A stretch of DNA of 64,000 bases from CAYQQK01 sp964420065 (lineage in GTDB: Bacteria; Bacillota; Dethiobacteria; DTU022), in the NCBI GenBank assembly GCA_964420065.1, contig CAYQQK010000004.1, positions 70,590 through 134,589 on the forward strand, written 5' to 3'. Under the pieces are notes generated by a model. The model was not told the DNA's origin. It saw only the letters and a program-made list of their open reading frames with translations, and ran no database searches. This document shows positions 1-7,214 of this stretch, in pieces. A program made the position numbers and the translations under genes. Position 1 is the stretch's first letter; each line of letters opens with the position of its first letter.

Positions 1-1
1 G

Positions 2-937
2 TTTTGGGCGCACAGCAGGACATTGCTGATTTCGGAAAAACTGGCCCGGGATCAGGGCATCGGGGTTGTTCTGGATCTGGTCGAGCGGCAGCGCCAGTTC
101 AGGCCGATCATGCTGCCGGCTATTGTGAAGGGTAACCTGCAACACCTGATGGAAACTCCTTATCCCCTGGAGGAAACCGGAGCCCGGGGAATTTTACGGC
201 TGATCGAGACGACACAGTTTGATTCTTCGATATTCCCAATGAAACTGTTGAACGAGATTCACAGCACGCTTGAACAGCCGGGGGTAGAGATGTTTATCGG
301 CAGGATTGAAGTCAAGGAGGAGGGAACAGCGGCGCAGGGGGAAGGAGGAAAAAACGATGGTGGGGCGCCGGCGGGGCAACCCTCACCGGCTCAGCTGGGC
401 GGAGCGGCCATGTTCCGTGGTGATCGCATGGTTGGCTGGGCTGATGTTCATCAGGTTAAAGGGTGGAGTTACGCTACCGGGCGGGGGACCCGCTATGAGT
501 TTGTGATTGAATGCCCCGAACACCGCGGCAGCTTTCTTTCGGTTAAAAATTTTGATGTTCAAAGTGAAATGCGTCCGGTTGTCGATGGAGATGATTTACG
601 GATTATGATCAGGGTTCGTGCAAATGGCCGGCTTCAGGACTTTGGTTTCACCCGGGAGCATGATCTGAGCGTGGAAAGCGAATATTTACGGAAAGTGGAA
701 CGTGCCTGTGCCCAAGCGGTGCGTAACCGCATCGAGGCGTTGATCAGCCGGTGCCAGGAACTCAATGCCGACGTTCTCGGCTTGGGCAACCTCGTTTACC
801 GCAAACAGCCCCGGTTATGGCGGGAGATCGAAAACCGCTGGGATGAAATATTGCCTGAACTGGTGGTCGATCTCCAGGTGGAGTACAATCTCGTCCGTCC
901 CGGATTGGTCACAAATCCCGTGGGGGATATGCGTTAA
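2..937 (+). CDS. Ger(x)C-family spore germination protein, 5' truncated by the window edge
   Basis: C-terminal part of a Ger(x)C (GerAC-like) germinant-receptor lipoprotein, the subunit that sits on the outer face of the spore inner membrane with GerA- and GerB-type partners. The reading frame is open to the first base. The residues before the first possible start (TTG at 23) still look like the family, with a segment close to LLISEKLAR, so the real start and lipobox lie outside the window. Family hallmarks seen are AAMFRGDRMVGWADV (the GTAVF..D.LVGWL block), the helical stretch ending in RKQPRLWREIENRW, and a final beta strand. About 311 residues are visible. A small membrane-protein gene follows 24 bp later, probably in the same operon. 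Confidence 0.85.
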   Translation, partial: FWAHSRTLLISEKLARDQGIGVVLDLVERQRQFRPIMLPAIVKGNLQHLMETPYPLEETGARGILRLIETTQFDSSIFPMKLLNEIHSTLEQPGVEMFIGRIEVKEEGTAAQGEGGKNDGGAPAGQPSPAQLGGAAMFRGDRMVGWADVHQVKGWSYATGRGTRYEFVIECPEHRGSFLSVKNFDVQSEMRPVVDGDDLRIMIRVRANGRLQDFGFTREHDLSVESEYLRKVERACAQAVRNRIEALISRCQELNADVLGLGNLVYRKQPRLWREIENRWDEILPELVVDLQVEYNLVRPGLVTNPVGDMR

Positions 938-961
938 CCCCCTGAACAGGGAGGAGAATTT

Positions 962-1189
962 ATGTTTTGGGTGGCATTGTTCATGATTCTGCTGGCCTTG
1001 CTGCAGGTTCCGTCTTTGATAAACCGGAAACAATGGGGTGAATTGGCCGGCTATAGCCTGGTTTGGCTTATGGCCGCAACCTATGCCATGCTGGTTGCTG
1101 CCCGGGTCCCCCTTCCCCGGCCGGTCGAAGTGTTGCGCCCGTTGTTTCAAGCCCTGTATCGTTTACTCGGCCTGAAGATCGAGGTCTGA
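962..1189 (+). CDS. small two-helix membrane protein downstream of gerC-like gene
   Basis: A 75-residue protein with two predicted transmembrane segments (about residues 2-17 and 29-47) and a short amphipathic tail. A GGGAGG ribosome site lies 7 bases before the ATG. It follows the germination gene closely on the same strand. Small hydrophobic ORFs of this sort are common at the end of clostridial ger operons, so a role in receptor assembly is a reasonable inference, but no function can be read from the sequence. It has no recognisable enzymatic motif. Confidence 0.6.
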   Translation: MFWVALFMILLALLQVPSLINRKQWGELAGYSLVWLMAATYAMLVAARVPLPRPVEVLRPLFQALYRLLGLKIEV

Positions 1190-1283
1190 TCCGGAGGGGC
1201 GATTCCCGACAGTTGGTTTAAATGTAACTGAGGCGATCGATGCCGGCAATCTTAACATTTTGGTGGTACAAGGATTTAAAATA

Positions 1284-3938
1284 TCAACCGCAAGAACCAT
1301 CCCCGTCGTGATCAAAGGGGGCGGCCGGATGCGCAGCCCGAGCCCGGAGCAGGTTCTCCCAGCGCTCCTCGCCAAGGGGGCGATTAAAACTACGAAATGC
1401 GGCCAGTTTGAACCCGTGCCGTACGGCCCATTCCCGGGTCTGCAGAATTGTCTCCAGAGTAATGCCGGAAGAACCGAGGCTATAGTGTTGGTAGTGTCTT
1501 TCCAAACCGAGCATCATTGTCTCGACCATGCAGGCATAGGCCAGTCCTTGGTCAAAGCCGAAGTCCCAACCCAGGTTGGGCCGCCCCGGCACCTCGACAA
1601 CCCCTCCGTCAAGCACCAAAACATCAGGGCGAGCCCGGTCCACCGCCTCACTGACGTTGGCCGGGCGAGAGATGTCGCATACTACGGCTCCGTGCTTGAG
1701 GTTGCCGGGGTGGATTAACCGGCCCATGTTGTTGGTAGCGCTGACTACGACCCCGGCCTGGGAAAGGACCATATCGATCGCAGTCGAAATCGTCACCGGG
1801 CAAGAGCGGCCGTTGTTGCGCCGTGCAAAGGCGAGGAAAGTTTCCGGGGCGGCTTCCGGAGAAGGCAAGTCCGGGTGACCGGCCAGGGCGTGGCCCATGC
1901 TGCCGGGGGGGAAGCGGTGCCCTTGGGCTAGAAGTGAAACCAGATAGCGGTAAACCTCGGCGGTTACCGCCTGCAGGCGTTCAAAACTGGAGCCCGCATG
2001 TTTCGGGTTGCCGATTAAAATCAATTTGGCCACCTTTTCTGCCAGCAGCAAGGCGATGCCTTTGCCGATCGAGCCCGCGGCACCCACCACTGCGGCGGTG
2101 ACGGTGGCCGGGTCGAGATGCAATTTTTCCATGGCTGCGGTCACAGCCTCCACCGCGGAAACCACGGTATAGCTATTGCCGGTGGTGACGGCAACGCCTT
2201 CATCCTGCAGGTACAAGCCACCCAGGGAGACTACGGCGGTAAAAGCACCCAATCCAACAATACCGGCCCCCCTTTTTCGGGCCAGGTGCAAGGTTTCTTT
2301 CAGTTCCCTCAGGGCTTGCCGCCGTGGCATCTGCATTAATTCTTCCGAGGTACGGGGCATTGCGATAAATTCGCCGTAAGCTCGTCCATTGCAAATGGAG
2401 GAAATACCGGTGCGGGAAATAACAAAGGGCCGGAGCAGGTTGCTGAATTTATCGGTAAGGGTGTGCAGCTCCCCCGGGGTAAACGCCAGCAGGCTCCGGT
2501 CGAACTGGTGGTAACTCTGGAGGTCCAACGGGTGCACCAGAAAGGCGAATCGCCCTTCTTCCGGATCTGCAGTTGGAACCACCGGGCTGCTCCTGGTAGG
2601 CGTGAAGGGTGGGAACGTGTTTTTGACCGACGTTCCCACAAGAAAGGAAAGGAAGCGGGCCGTATTGCCGTGGTTAAGGCAAGCCAGGGCCCGGCCAATG
2701 CCGCCCAGCGCTTCCCGGCACTGGTCGGGGGTAATGATCAGGGGCGGTTCAATGCGGATCACGGCATTACCATTAAGGGTCGGAGCGACCCGGATCTTTT
2801 CCACATTCAAGAGATAGGCCGAAAAAGTGGGGGTGAGCAGCTCCTGTTCGGCCATGATCCCGAGCAGGCTCTCCGGGAAAGTGTCCCGGTCCAGGTTGAA
2901 TTCGAGCCCCAACATTAGACCGCGTCCCCGGACCGAACGCACCAGGCGCGGGTAGCGTCGTTGCAATTCAAGCAGGCCCTCCTTTAAAAGGGCGCCCGTT
3001 TCACGGACCCGATGCAGTAGGCCTTCTCCGTCCCGGGTTAAAATTTGTAACACCTGCAGGCCGACCCGGCAGGCCAGGGAATTGGCGGCGAAGGTTGAGG
3101 AATGCTTCAAGGCGAAATCCTCGTTGTAAGCTCGAGGAGAACTGAGGCAGGCACCGATGGGCACGATCCCCCCGCCCAGAGCCTTGGCCAGCACCAGGAT
3201 GTCGGGTGTCACCTCCTCCGCCCGGCAGGCAAACATTTTCCCGGTGCGTCCCAGACCGGTTTGCACCTCGTCCAGCACCAGCAGGACGCCGTAGTGACGG
3301 CAGAGAGCAAGCGCCCCGGAAAGGTATCCCGCAGGCGGTTCGATGATTCCCCCCTCGCCCTGGATCGGTTCAACCATAAAGGCGGCGTAGTAATCCGGCC
3401 GGTGTTGCAGTTCATTTTCGAGGGCGGCCAGGTCGCCGAAGGCAATATGTTGAAAACCAGCAGCGGGTGCGGCAAAAACGGTCTGGTAAGCGGGATTGCC
3501 CGTGGCCGAAAGAGCGCCCAGGGTTTTGCCGTGAAAGCTGTTACGGGCGGCCAGGATACCCGGCCGGCCGGTGGCGGAGCGGCATTGTTTGATCGCCGCC
3601 TCTACCGCTTCGGCACCGCTGTTGGCAAAGGTAACCTGGCTCAACCCCGGGGGTGCAAGTTCGATCAGCCGGCGGGCCAGTTCTCCCGCCGCTTCCAGGG
3701 CGGACGGCTGGATGAAATTGGGCTCTGCGGAGAAGTGAAACCGGGAAACGGCCTTCCAGATCTCGGGGGGATTGTGGCCAAAAGGCAGCGCCCCGTAGGC
3801 GGCAACACAATCCAGGTAACGGTTTCCCGCGTGATCAAAAAGATAGCATCCTTCGCCCCGGACGAACCTTTTGTCCAGTTTGACCTTTTCCAGCAGCTGG
3901 CCCAAGTAAGGGTTGACAAATTCAGTAAACAGGTGCAT
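1284..3938 (-). CDS. class III aminotransferase fused to acyl-ACP/acyl-CoA reductase (AAR-like)
   Basis: An 884-residue two-domain fusion. Residues 1 to about 425 are a PLP-dependent class III (ornithine/GABA-type) aminotransferase with NSGAEAVE near 106, EPIQGEGG near 190, LDEVQTGLGRTG (Asp223) and the PLP lysine K252 in LAKALGGG. Residues about 460-850 resemble the cyanobacterial long-chain acyl-ACP reductase, which makes fatty aldehydes: GLGAFTAVVSLGG near 562, TTGNSYT near 585, nucleotide loop VGAAGSIGKG at 618-627, VLDGGVVE near 775, and Cys803 in YACMVETM, aligned with the acyl-accepting Cys of cyanobacterial AAR. The start is the ATG at 3938 behind GGGGAGG; a 15-codon upstream extension has no such site. 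An aldehyde made by one half and aminated by the other would give an amine; this is inference. Confidence 0.85.
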   Translation of the reverse strand: MHLFTEFVNPYLGQLLEKVKLDKRFVRGEGCYLFDHAGNRYLDCVAAYGALPFGHNPPEIWKAVSRFHFSAEPNFIQPSALEAAGELARRLIELAPPGLSQVTFANSGAEAVEAAIKQCRSATGRPGILAARNSFHGKTLGALSATGNPAYQTVFAAPAAGFQHIAFGDLAALENELQHRPDYYAAFMVEPIQGEGGIIEPPAGYLSGALALCRHYGVLLVLDEVQTGLGRTGKMFACRAEEVTPDILVLAKALGGGIVPIGACLSSPRAYNEDFALKHSSTFAANSLACRVGLQVLQILTRDGEGLLHRVRETGALLKEGLLELQRRYPRLVRSVRGRGLMLGLEFNLDRDTFPESLLGIMAEQELLTPTFSAYLLNVEKIRVAPTLNGNAVIRIEPPLIITPDQCREALGGIGRALACLNHGNTARFLSFLVGTSVKNTFPPFTPTRSSPVVPTADPEEGRFAFLVHPLDLQSYHQFDRSLLAFTPGELHTLTDKFSNLLRPFVISRTGISSICNGRAYGEFIAMPRTSEELMQMPRRQALRELKETLHLARKRGAGIVGLGAFTAVVSLGGLYLQDEGVAVTTGNSYTVVSAVEAVTAAMEKLHLDPATVTAAVVGAAGSIGKGIALLLAEKVAKLILIGNPKHAGSSFERLQAVTAEVYRYLVSLLAQGHRFPPGSMGHALAGHPDLPSPEAAPETFLAFARRNNGRSCPVTISTAIDMVLSQAGVVVSATNNMGRLIHPGNLKHGAVVCDISRPANVSEAVDRARPDVLVLDGGVVEVPGRPNLGWDFGFDQGLAYACMVETMMLGLERHYQHYSLGSSGITLETILQTREWAVRHGFKLAAFRSFNRPLGEERWENLLRARAAHPAAPFDHDGDGSCG

Positions 3939-3957
3939 CTTTGCCGGCCTCCCCGGT

Positions 3958-3975
3958 GTGCACAGCCCTGTGCAC
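3958..3975. promoter_or_regulatory. perfect palindrome before the aminotransferase-reductase gene
   Basis: GTGCACAG-CC-CTGTGCAC: 8-base arms, perfect, around a 2-base centre, ending 19 bases upstream of the minus-strand ATG. The position and symmetry fit an operator for a dimeric regulator of the fusion gene. It overlaps no coding sequence. The cognate protein is unknown. Confidence 0.5.
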
Positions 3976-4094
3976 AATATCATTCATATCCTACCGCTTT
4001 CCCACCAAAAAATCAATACGGGTGGTCAAAAAAACGACCCGCCACAGAATACAATTAAAAGACAACTTTCTTCCCAGTTGCCAAAAGATAGTCA

Positions 4095-4118
4095 CAATAA
4101 ACTTGACAATAAACTTGA
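4095..4118 (+). repeat. perfect tandem 12-mer over the regulator promoter
   Basis: CAATAAACTTGA occurs twice head to tail (4095-4106 and 4107-4118). The first copy contains most of the TTGACA -35 box. A repeat unit close to one helical turn puts both copies on the same DNA face, which fits cooperative protein binding such as autoregulation. It could also be a simple duplication. Confidence 0.55.
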
Positions 4119-4131
4119 ATTTTTTTATAAT
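4103..4131 (+). promoter_or_regulatory. sigma-70-type promoter for the PAS/sigma-54 activator
   Basis: TTGACA at 4103-4108 and TATAAT at 4126-4131, both perfect, separated by 17 bp. It lies 92 bp upstream of the proposed CTG start of the regulator, leaving an untranslated leader of roughly 85 bases. The surrounding DNA is AT-rich compared with the rest of the window. Confidence 0.8.
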
Positions 4132-4222
4132 AAATCGACAACTGACTATACCATGGACTATACTGCGAAGCTTATCGAGGGGCTTGATGACACGCAAAAA
4201 ATAGTCCAGGAGGTGAGAGGCA

Positions 4223-5572
4223 CTGCCTCTTCAGAATAAGGAACGTATTGATTTAAAAACACTGTACCTTATTCTTTCCAGTCGCAATTCCAATAATGAT
4301 TTTGGCGGAAAAAGCATCCAAGGGATTTATGTTGCCGACGAGCGCGGTGATACGTTATGGGTCAGCAACGGTTGTGAAAGGTTTTGGGGTTACACCGCAA
4401 CGGAACTGGTTGGGAAGAATGTCATGGAGCTGGAACGCCAGGGCATATTTGTCCCTTCCGGCGTGCGCAAAGTTCTTGAAAACAACAGCCGTGTCAAGGT
4501 GCTCCAGGAAACCTGCATGGGCCGCAAGCTGCATATTGTCGGGAACCCGATTTATGACGAGTTGAACAAGGTTAGTCGCGTTGTCAACGGGTTGATCGAC
4601 GTCACCCAAACGGGAAACGATGCTTCCAGGTCTGTCCCCAGGCCGGTTTTCCAGAGTGCAAAAATGAAACGAGTTTATAGCGTGATCCAGCGGGTTGGAC
4701 CGCTGGAAGTGACCGTACTCATTACCGGGGAAACAGGGACGGGTAAAGATATTCTGGCTCGGGATCTGCACGCACTTTACAATCCCGGGGCGCCCTTTAT
4801 CAAGATTGATTGTAGTGCCATTGCGCATAGTTTGATCGAGTCGGAGCTGTTTGGTTACGAACGGGGTGCCTTTTCGGGTGCCGAACGGGGAGGAAAAAGA
4901 GGGCAAATCGAGCTGGCGCAAGGGGGCACCCTGTTTCTGGATGAAGTCGGGGAAATTCCACCGGCGCTGCAAGGAAAATTTTTACGCCTCATTCAGGAAA
5001 GAACATTTATGCGCGTCGGCGGGGTTAAAGAAAATATTCTTGAAGCGAGAATTATCGCGGCTACCAACCGGGATTTGGGGAAAATGGTGGGGGAAGGTAA
5101 ATTCAGGGAAGACCTTTTCTTTCGGCTCAATGTCATTCCAATTTACCTGCCGCCTTTACGGGAACGGATCGTGGATATCCCGGTGTTGATTGCGTACTTT
5201 TGTCGCAAGTTTGAAAAACGGTACGGATTTATACGTAAACTGAGCCCCGCCGCCCTTTCCTACTTAACTGCATATTCCTGGCCCGGGAATATTCGCGAAT
5301 TGGAAAACACGATCGAACGTCTGATGGTCATTGCAGAGGAAGACATCATTGACGCCGATGATCTTCCTTTTCAGATTAGCAAGCTCAAGCCACGGCGGCC
5401 GGTTGAAATCGAAGCGCTGATGCCGTTACGGGAGGGGCTTCGCCTGACCGAGGAGAGACTGATCCAGATGGCGTGGCAGAAATACGGAACGACAACGGGA
5501 GTGGCGAGGGCACTGGGTATTCACCAATCATCAGCCAGCCGCAAAATCAGGGAATATATCCCCGATATGTAA
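4223..5572 (+). CDS. PAS-domain sigma-54-dependent transcriptional activator
   Basis: About 449 residues: an N-terminal PAS domain (roughly residues 20-125, with GIYVADERGDTLWVSNGCERFWGY), a complete AAA+ sigma-54 interaction domain and a C-terminal TyrR/Fis-like helix-turn-helix ending SSASRKIREY. Walker A GETGTGKD, the sigma-54 contact loop as GAFSGA, Walker B GGTLFLDE and the arginine-finger segment FREDLFFRLN are intact. The frame is closed by TGA at 4214 and has no ATG, GTG or TTG between there and 4424, which lies inside the PAS fold. CTG at 4223 is placed correctly after AGGAGGTGA (4208-4216), so a CTG start is proposed. The probable target is the sigma-54 promoter just downstream of this gene. 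The divergent aminotransferase-reductase gene may also be controlled by it. Confidence 0.85.
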   Translation: MPLQNKERIDLKTLYLILSSRNSNNDFGGKSIQGIYVADERGDTLWVSNGCERFWGYTATELVGKNVMELERQGIFVPSGVRKVLENNSRVKVLQETCMGRKLHIVGNPIYDELNKVSRVVNGLIDVTQTGNDASRSVPRPVFQSAKMKRVYSVIQRVGPLEVTVLITGETGTGKDILARDLHALYNPGAPFIKIDCSAIAHSLIESELFGYERGAFSGAERGGKRGQIELAQGGTLFLDEVGEIPPALQGKFLRLIQERTFMRVGGVKENILEARIIAATNRDLGKMVGEGKFREDLFFRLNVIPIYLPPLRERIVDIPVLIAYFCRKFEKRYGFIRKLSPAALSYLTAYSWPGNIRELENTIERLMVIAEEDIIDADDLPFQISKLKPRRPVEIEALMPLREGLRLTEERLIQMAWQKYGTTTGVARALGIHQSSASRKIREYIPDM

Positions 5573-5626
5573 CGGGCCATGGATCGAACGACGGAATATG
5601 CAGCGTTGCATGGATGACAGCCGGGT

Positions 5627-5644
5627 TTGAGTAAATATTCTCAA
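5627..5644. promoter_or_regulatory. inverted-repeat upstream activator site
   Basis: TTGAG-(8)-CTCAA, an 18-base dyad with a largely self-complementary AT centre, 40 bp upstream of the -24 element. Sigma-54 activators bind such dyads upstream of their promoters. A matching half-site, ACTCAA, recurs near 5730. Assignment to the neighbouring PAS regulator is inference from proximity. Confidence 0.5.
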
Positions 5645-5683
5645 GATCGGCTGTTTTTTTATATGATCTTGAGGCTTTAATAC

Positions 5684-5699
5684 TGGCATGAAAATTGCA
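5684..5699 (+). promoter_or_regulatory. sigma-54 (-24/-12) promoter of the nitrilase operon
   Basis: TGGCATG followed after AAAA by TTGCA matches the sigma-54 consensus TGGCACG-N4-TTGCA with one mismatch and correct GG-to-GC spacing. It lies 52 bp before the nitrilase start and directly after a sigma-54 activator gene, so the functional pairing is strongly suggested. Confidence 0.8.
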
Positions 5700-5751
5700 A
5701 AAGTATAGTCATGGCTGGGATAAACTTTACTCAAACAAGGAGGTATTTTAA

Positions 5752-6747
5752 TTGGCGAAGGAAGATAGTGTGAAGGCAGCAATTGTCCAGGCTACTCCGG
5801 TGATGTTTGATACCCCGGCAACCGTGGAAAAGGCGTGTCGGCTGGTCCAGGAAGCGGGAGCCAATGGAGCGAAGCTGATGCTGTTTCCCGAGGCTTTTAT
5901 TGGCGGCTATCCCAAGGGAATGTATTTGGGGGTGCGGCTGGGGATGCGCACTGTGGAAGGGCGTAAGGATTTCCGGCGTTATTATGAGAATGCGATTACC
6001 ATCCCCGGCCCGGAAACAGAAAAACTAGGCCGGGCCGCCGCCCAGGCCGGCGCCTATGCTGTTTTCGGTGTGATTGAAAAAGAAGAAGGGACCTCCACCG
6101 TCTATTGCACGGCCCTGTTTATCGGTCCCGACGGAAAGGTGTTGGGCAAACACCGCAAAATCAAGCCAACTGCGGCCGAACGCCTGATCTGGGGCGAGGG
6201 GGACGGGAGTACATTACCGGTTTTTGAAACCCCGTTTGGTAAAATCGGCGCCGTAATCTGTTGGGAAAACTATATGCCGCTTCTACGGGCGGCGATGTAT
6301 GGTAAAGGGATCCGGATCTATCTTGCCCCCACCTTTGATGCTCGCGACAACTGGCAGATTTCGATGCGGCATATCGCGCTGGAAAGCCATTGCTTTGTCA
6401 TAACATGCAATCAATATCTTACCAAAAGCGACTACCCAGGTGATCTCAACTGTTACGAAGAGCTGGCGGATCAACCCGAGGTGTTGCACCGTGGCGGTTC
6501 AGCGATCATCAATCCCTATGGCGAATATGTTGCCGGGCCAATTTGGGACAAAGAAGAGATAGAGTACGCGGTACTGGACCTGGGTCAAATCGAGGAAACC
6601 CGTTTTGATTTTGATGTTACCGGTCACTACACGCGTCCTGATATGCTTCGCCTTTATGTCAACGAACAGGCCCAAAAAACCTTCATTTACAAGGGCGCGC
6701 CGGAGTTTACTTTGGAATGTGAGGAGGAATGGGAAGAAGAAGAATAA
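5752..6747 (+). CDS. nitrilase (carbon-nitrogen hydrolase family)
   Basis: A 331-residue member of the nitrilase branch of the C-N hydrolase superfamily, which hydrolyses R-CN to the acid and ammonia in the cytoplasm. The catalytic Glu-Lys-Cys triad is visible: Glu47 in LFPEAFIGGYPKG, Lys136 in HRKIKPT and Cys170 in VICWENYMP. The GGYPKG and CWENYMPL contexts are those of true nitrilases rather than amidases. The C terminus is a very acidic run of Glu residues. Translation starts at TTG behind AGGAGG. It is the first gene after the sigma-54 promoter and is followed by a symporter module. The natural nitrile is unknown; aliphatic or aromatic substrate classes cannot be separated by eye. Confidence 0.9.
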   Translation: MAKEDSVKAAIVQATPVMFDTPATVEKACRLVQEAGANGAKLMLFPEAFIGGYPKGMYLGVRLGMRTVEGRKDFRRYYENAITIPGPETEKLGRAAAQAGAYAVFGVIEKEEGTSTVYCTALFIGPDGKVLGKHRKIKPTAAERLIWGEGDGSTLPVFETPFGKIGAVICWENYMPLLRAAMYGKGIRIYLAPTFDARDNWQISMRHIALESHCFVITCNQYLTKSDYPGDLNCYEELADQPEVLHRGGSAIINPYGEYVAGPIWDKEEIEYAVLDLGQIEETRFDFDVTGHYTRPDMLRLYVNEQAQKTFIYKGAPEFTLECEEEWEEEE

Positions 6748-6776
6748 GCTGACCGGCAAACTGCGATCAAACCCTT

Positions 6777-6834
6777 GGCGCCACCGGTTTTTGTCATCTT
6801 GCTCAAAAAGGAACCGGCTGAACACGGTGGCGCC
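6777..6834 (+). repeat. long-armed inverted repeat between nitrilase and transporter genes
   Basis: GGCGCCACCG at 6777-6786 and its exact complement at 6825-6834, 38 bases apart. There is no T-run after it, so it is more likely an mRNA processing or stability element separating nitrilase expression from transporter expression than a terminator. Confidence 0.5.
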
Positions 6835-6908
6835 TTTGGCGGTTTGCCGGGGACCGGTCTTTCCTGACCCGGACCGATTGACCCAAAAATGATTCTGGAG
6901 GGTTGATG

Positions 6909-7178
6909 ATGACCACGGAAAAGCGTTATTTTCCGGTGCCTTATGCTAGCATCCCGAAAACCGCGAAAAGAAGAATTCTCTTTTTCGGCATTATTTTATG
7001 TTACGCTGCATGCTGGGCGGTTTACTTTGGCTTCATGAATAAGCTGATCTGGATCGGCCCGGTGACCTTGCCCATGGCCTGGACCTTTTTGATGAATGCC
7101 TGCAACACGGTTTTTGTCTATTTAATGTACAGGTGGCTCTATGCCGATGTGGTTTATGATCCTGAGGAAAAAGAATAG
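6909..7178 (+). CDS. small two-helix membrane protein, symporter-associated
   Basis: About 89 residues with two transmembrane segments (roughly 22-42 and 52-75) and charged ends. Small proteins of this design (DUF3311/DUF485-like) commonly precede sodium:solute symporter genes and are thought to be accessory subunits. Here the symporter follows by 36 bp. Two adjacent ATG codons (6906, 6909) are possible; the second has the better distance to GGAGG. Family assignment is by topology and context, not by a strong motif. Confidence 0.65.
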   Translation: MTTEKRYFPVPYASIPKTAKRRILFFGIILCYAACWAVYFGFMNKLIWIGPVTLPMAWTFLMNACNTVFVYLMYRWLYADVVYDPEEKE

Positions 7179-7214
7179 ATATCCCCAAATTTGGATCGAA
7201 GGAGCTTAATCAGA

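Noticed and set aside
1260..1718. Plus-strand frames within 1260-3300 and other long opposite-strand frames
   Set aside because: They are shadows of the aminotransferase-reductase fusion and of other GC-rich genes, with no motif or ribosome site.
3913..4239. 108-codon frame across the divergent region upstream of the PAS regulator
   Set aside because: It overlaps the fusion gene start, the promoter and the regulator's ribosome site, with a composition unlike the real genes.
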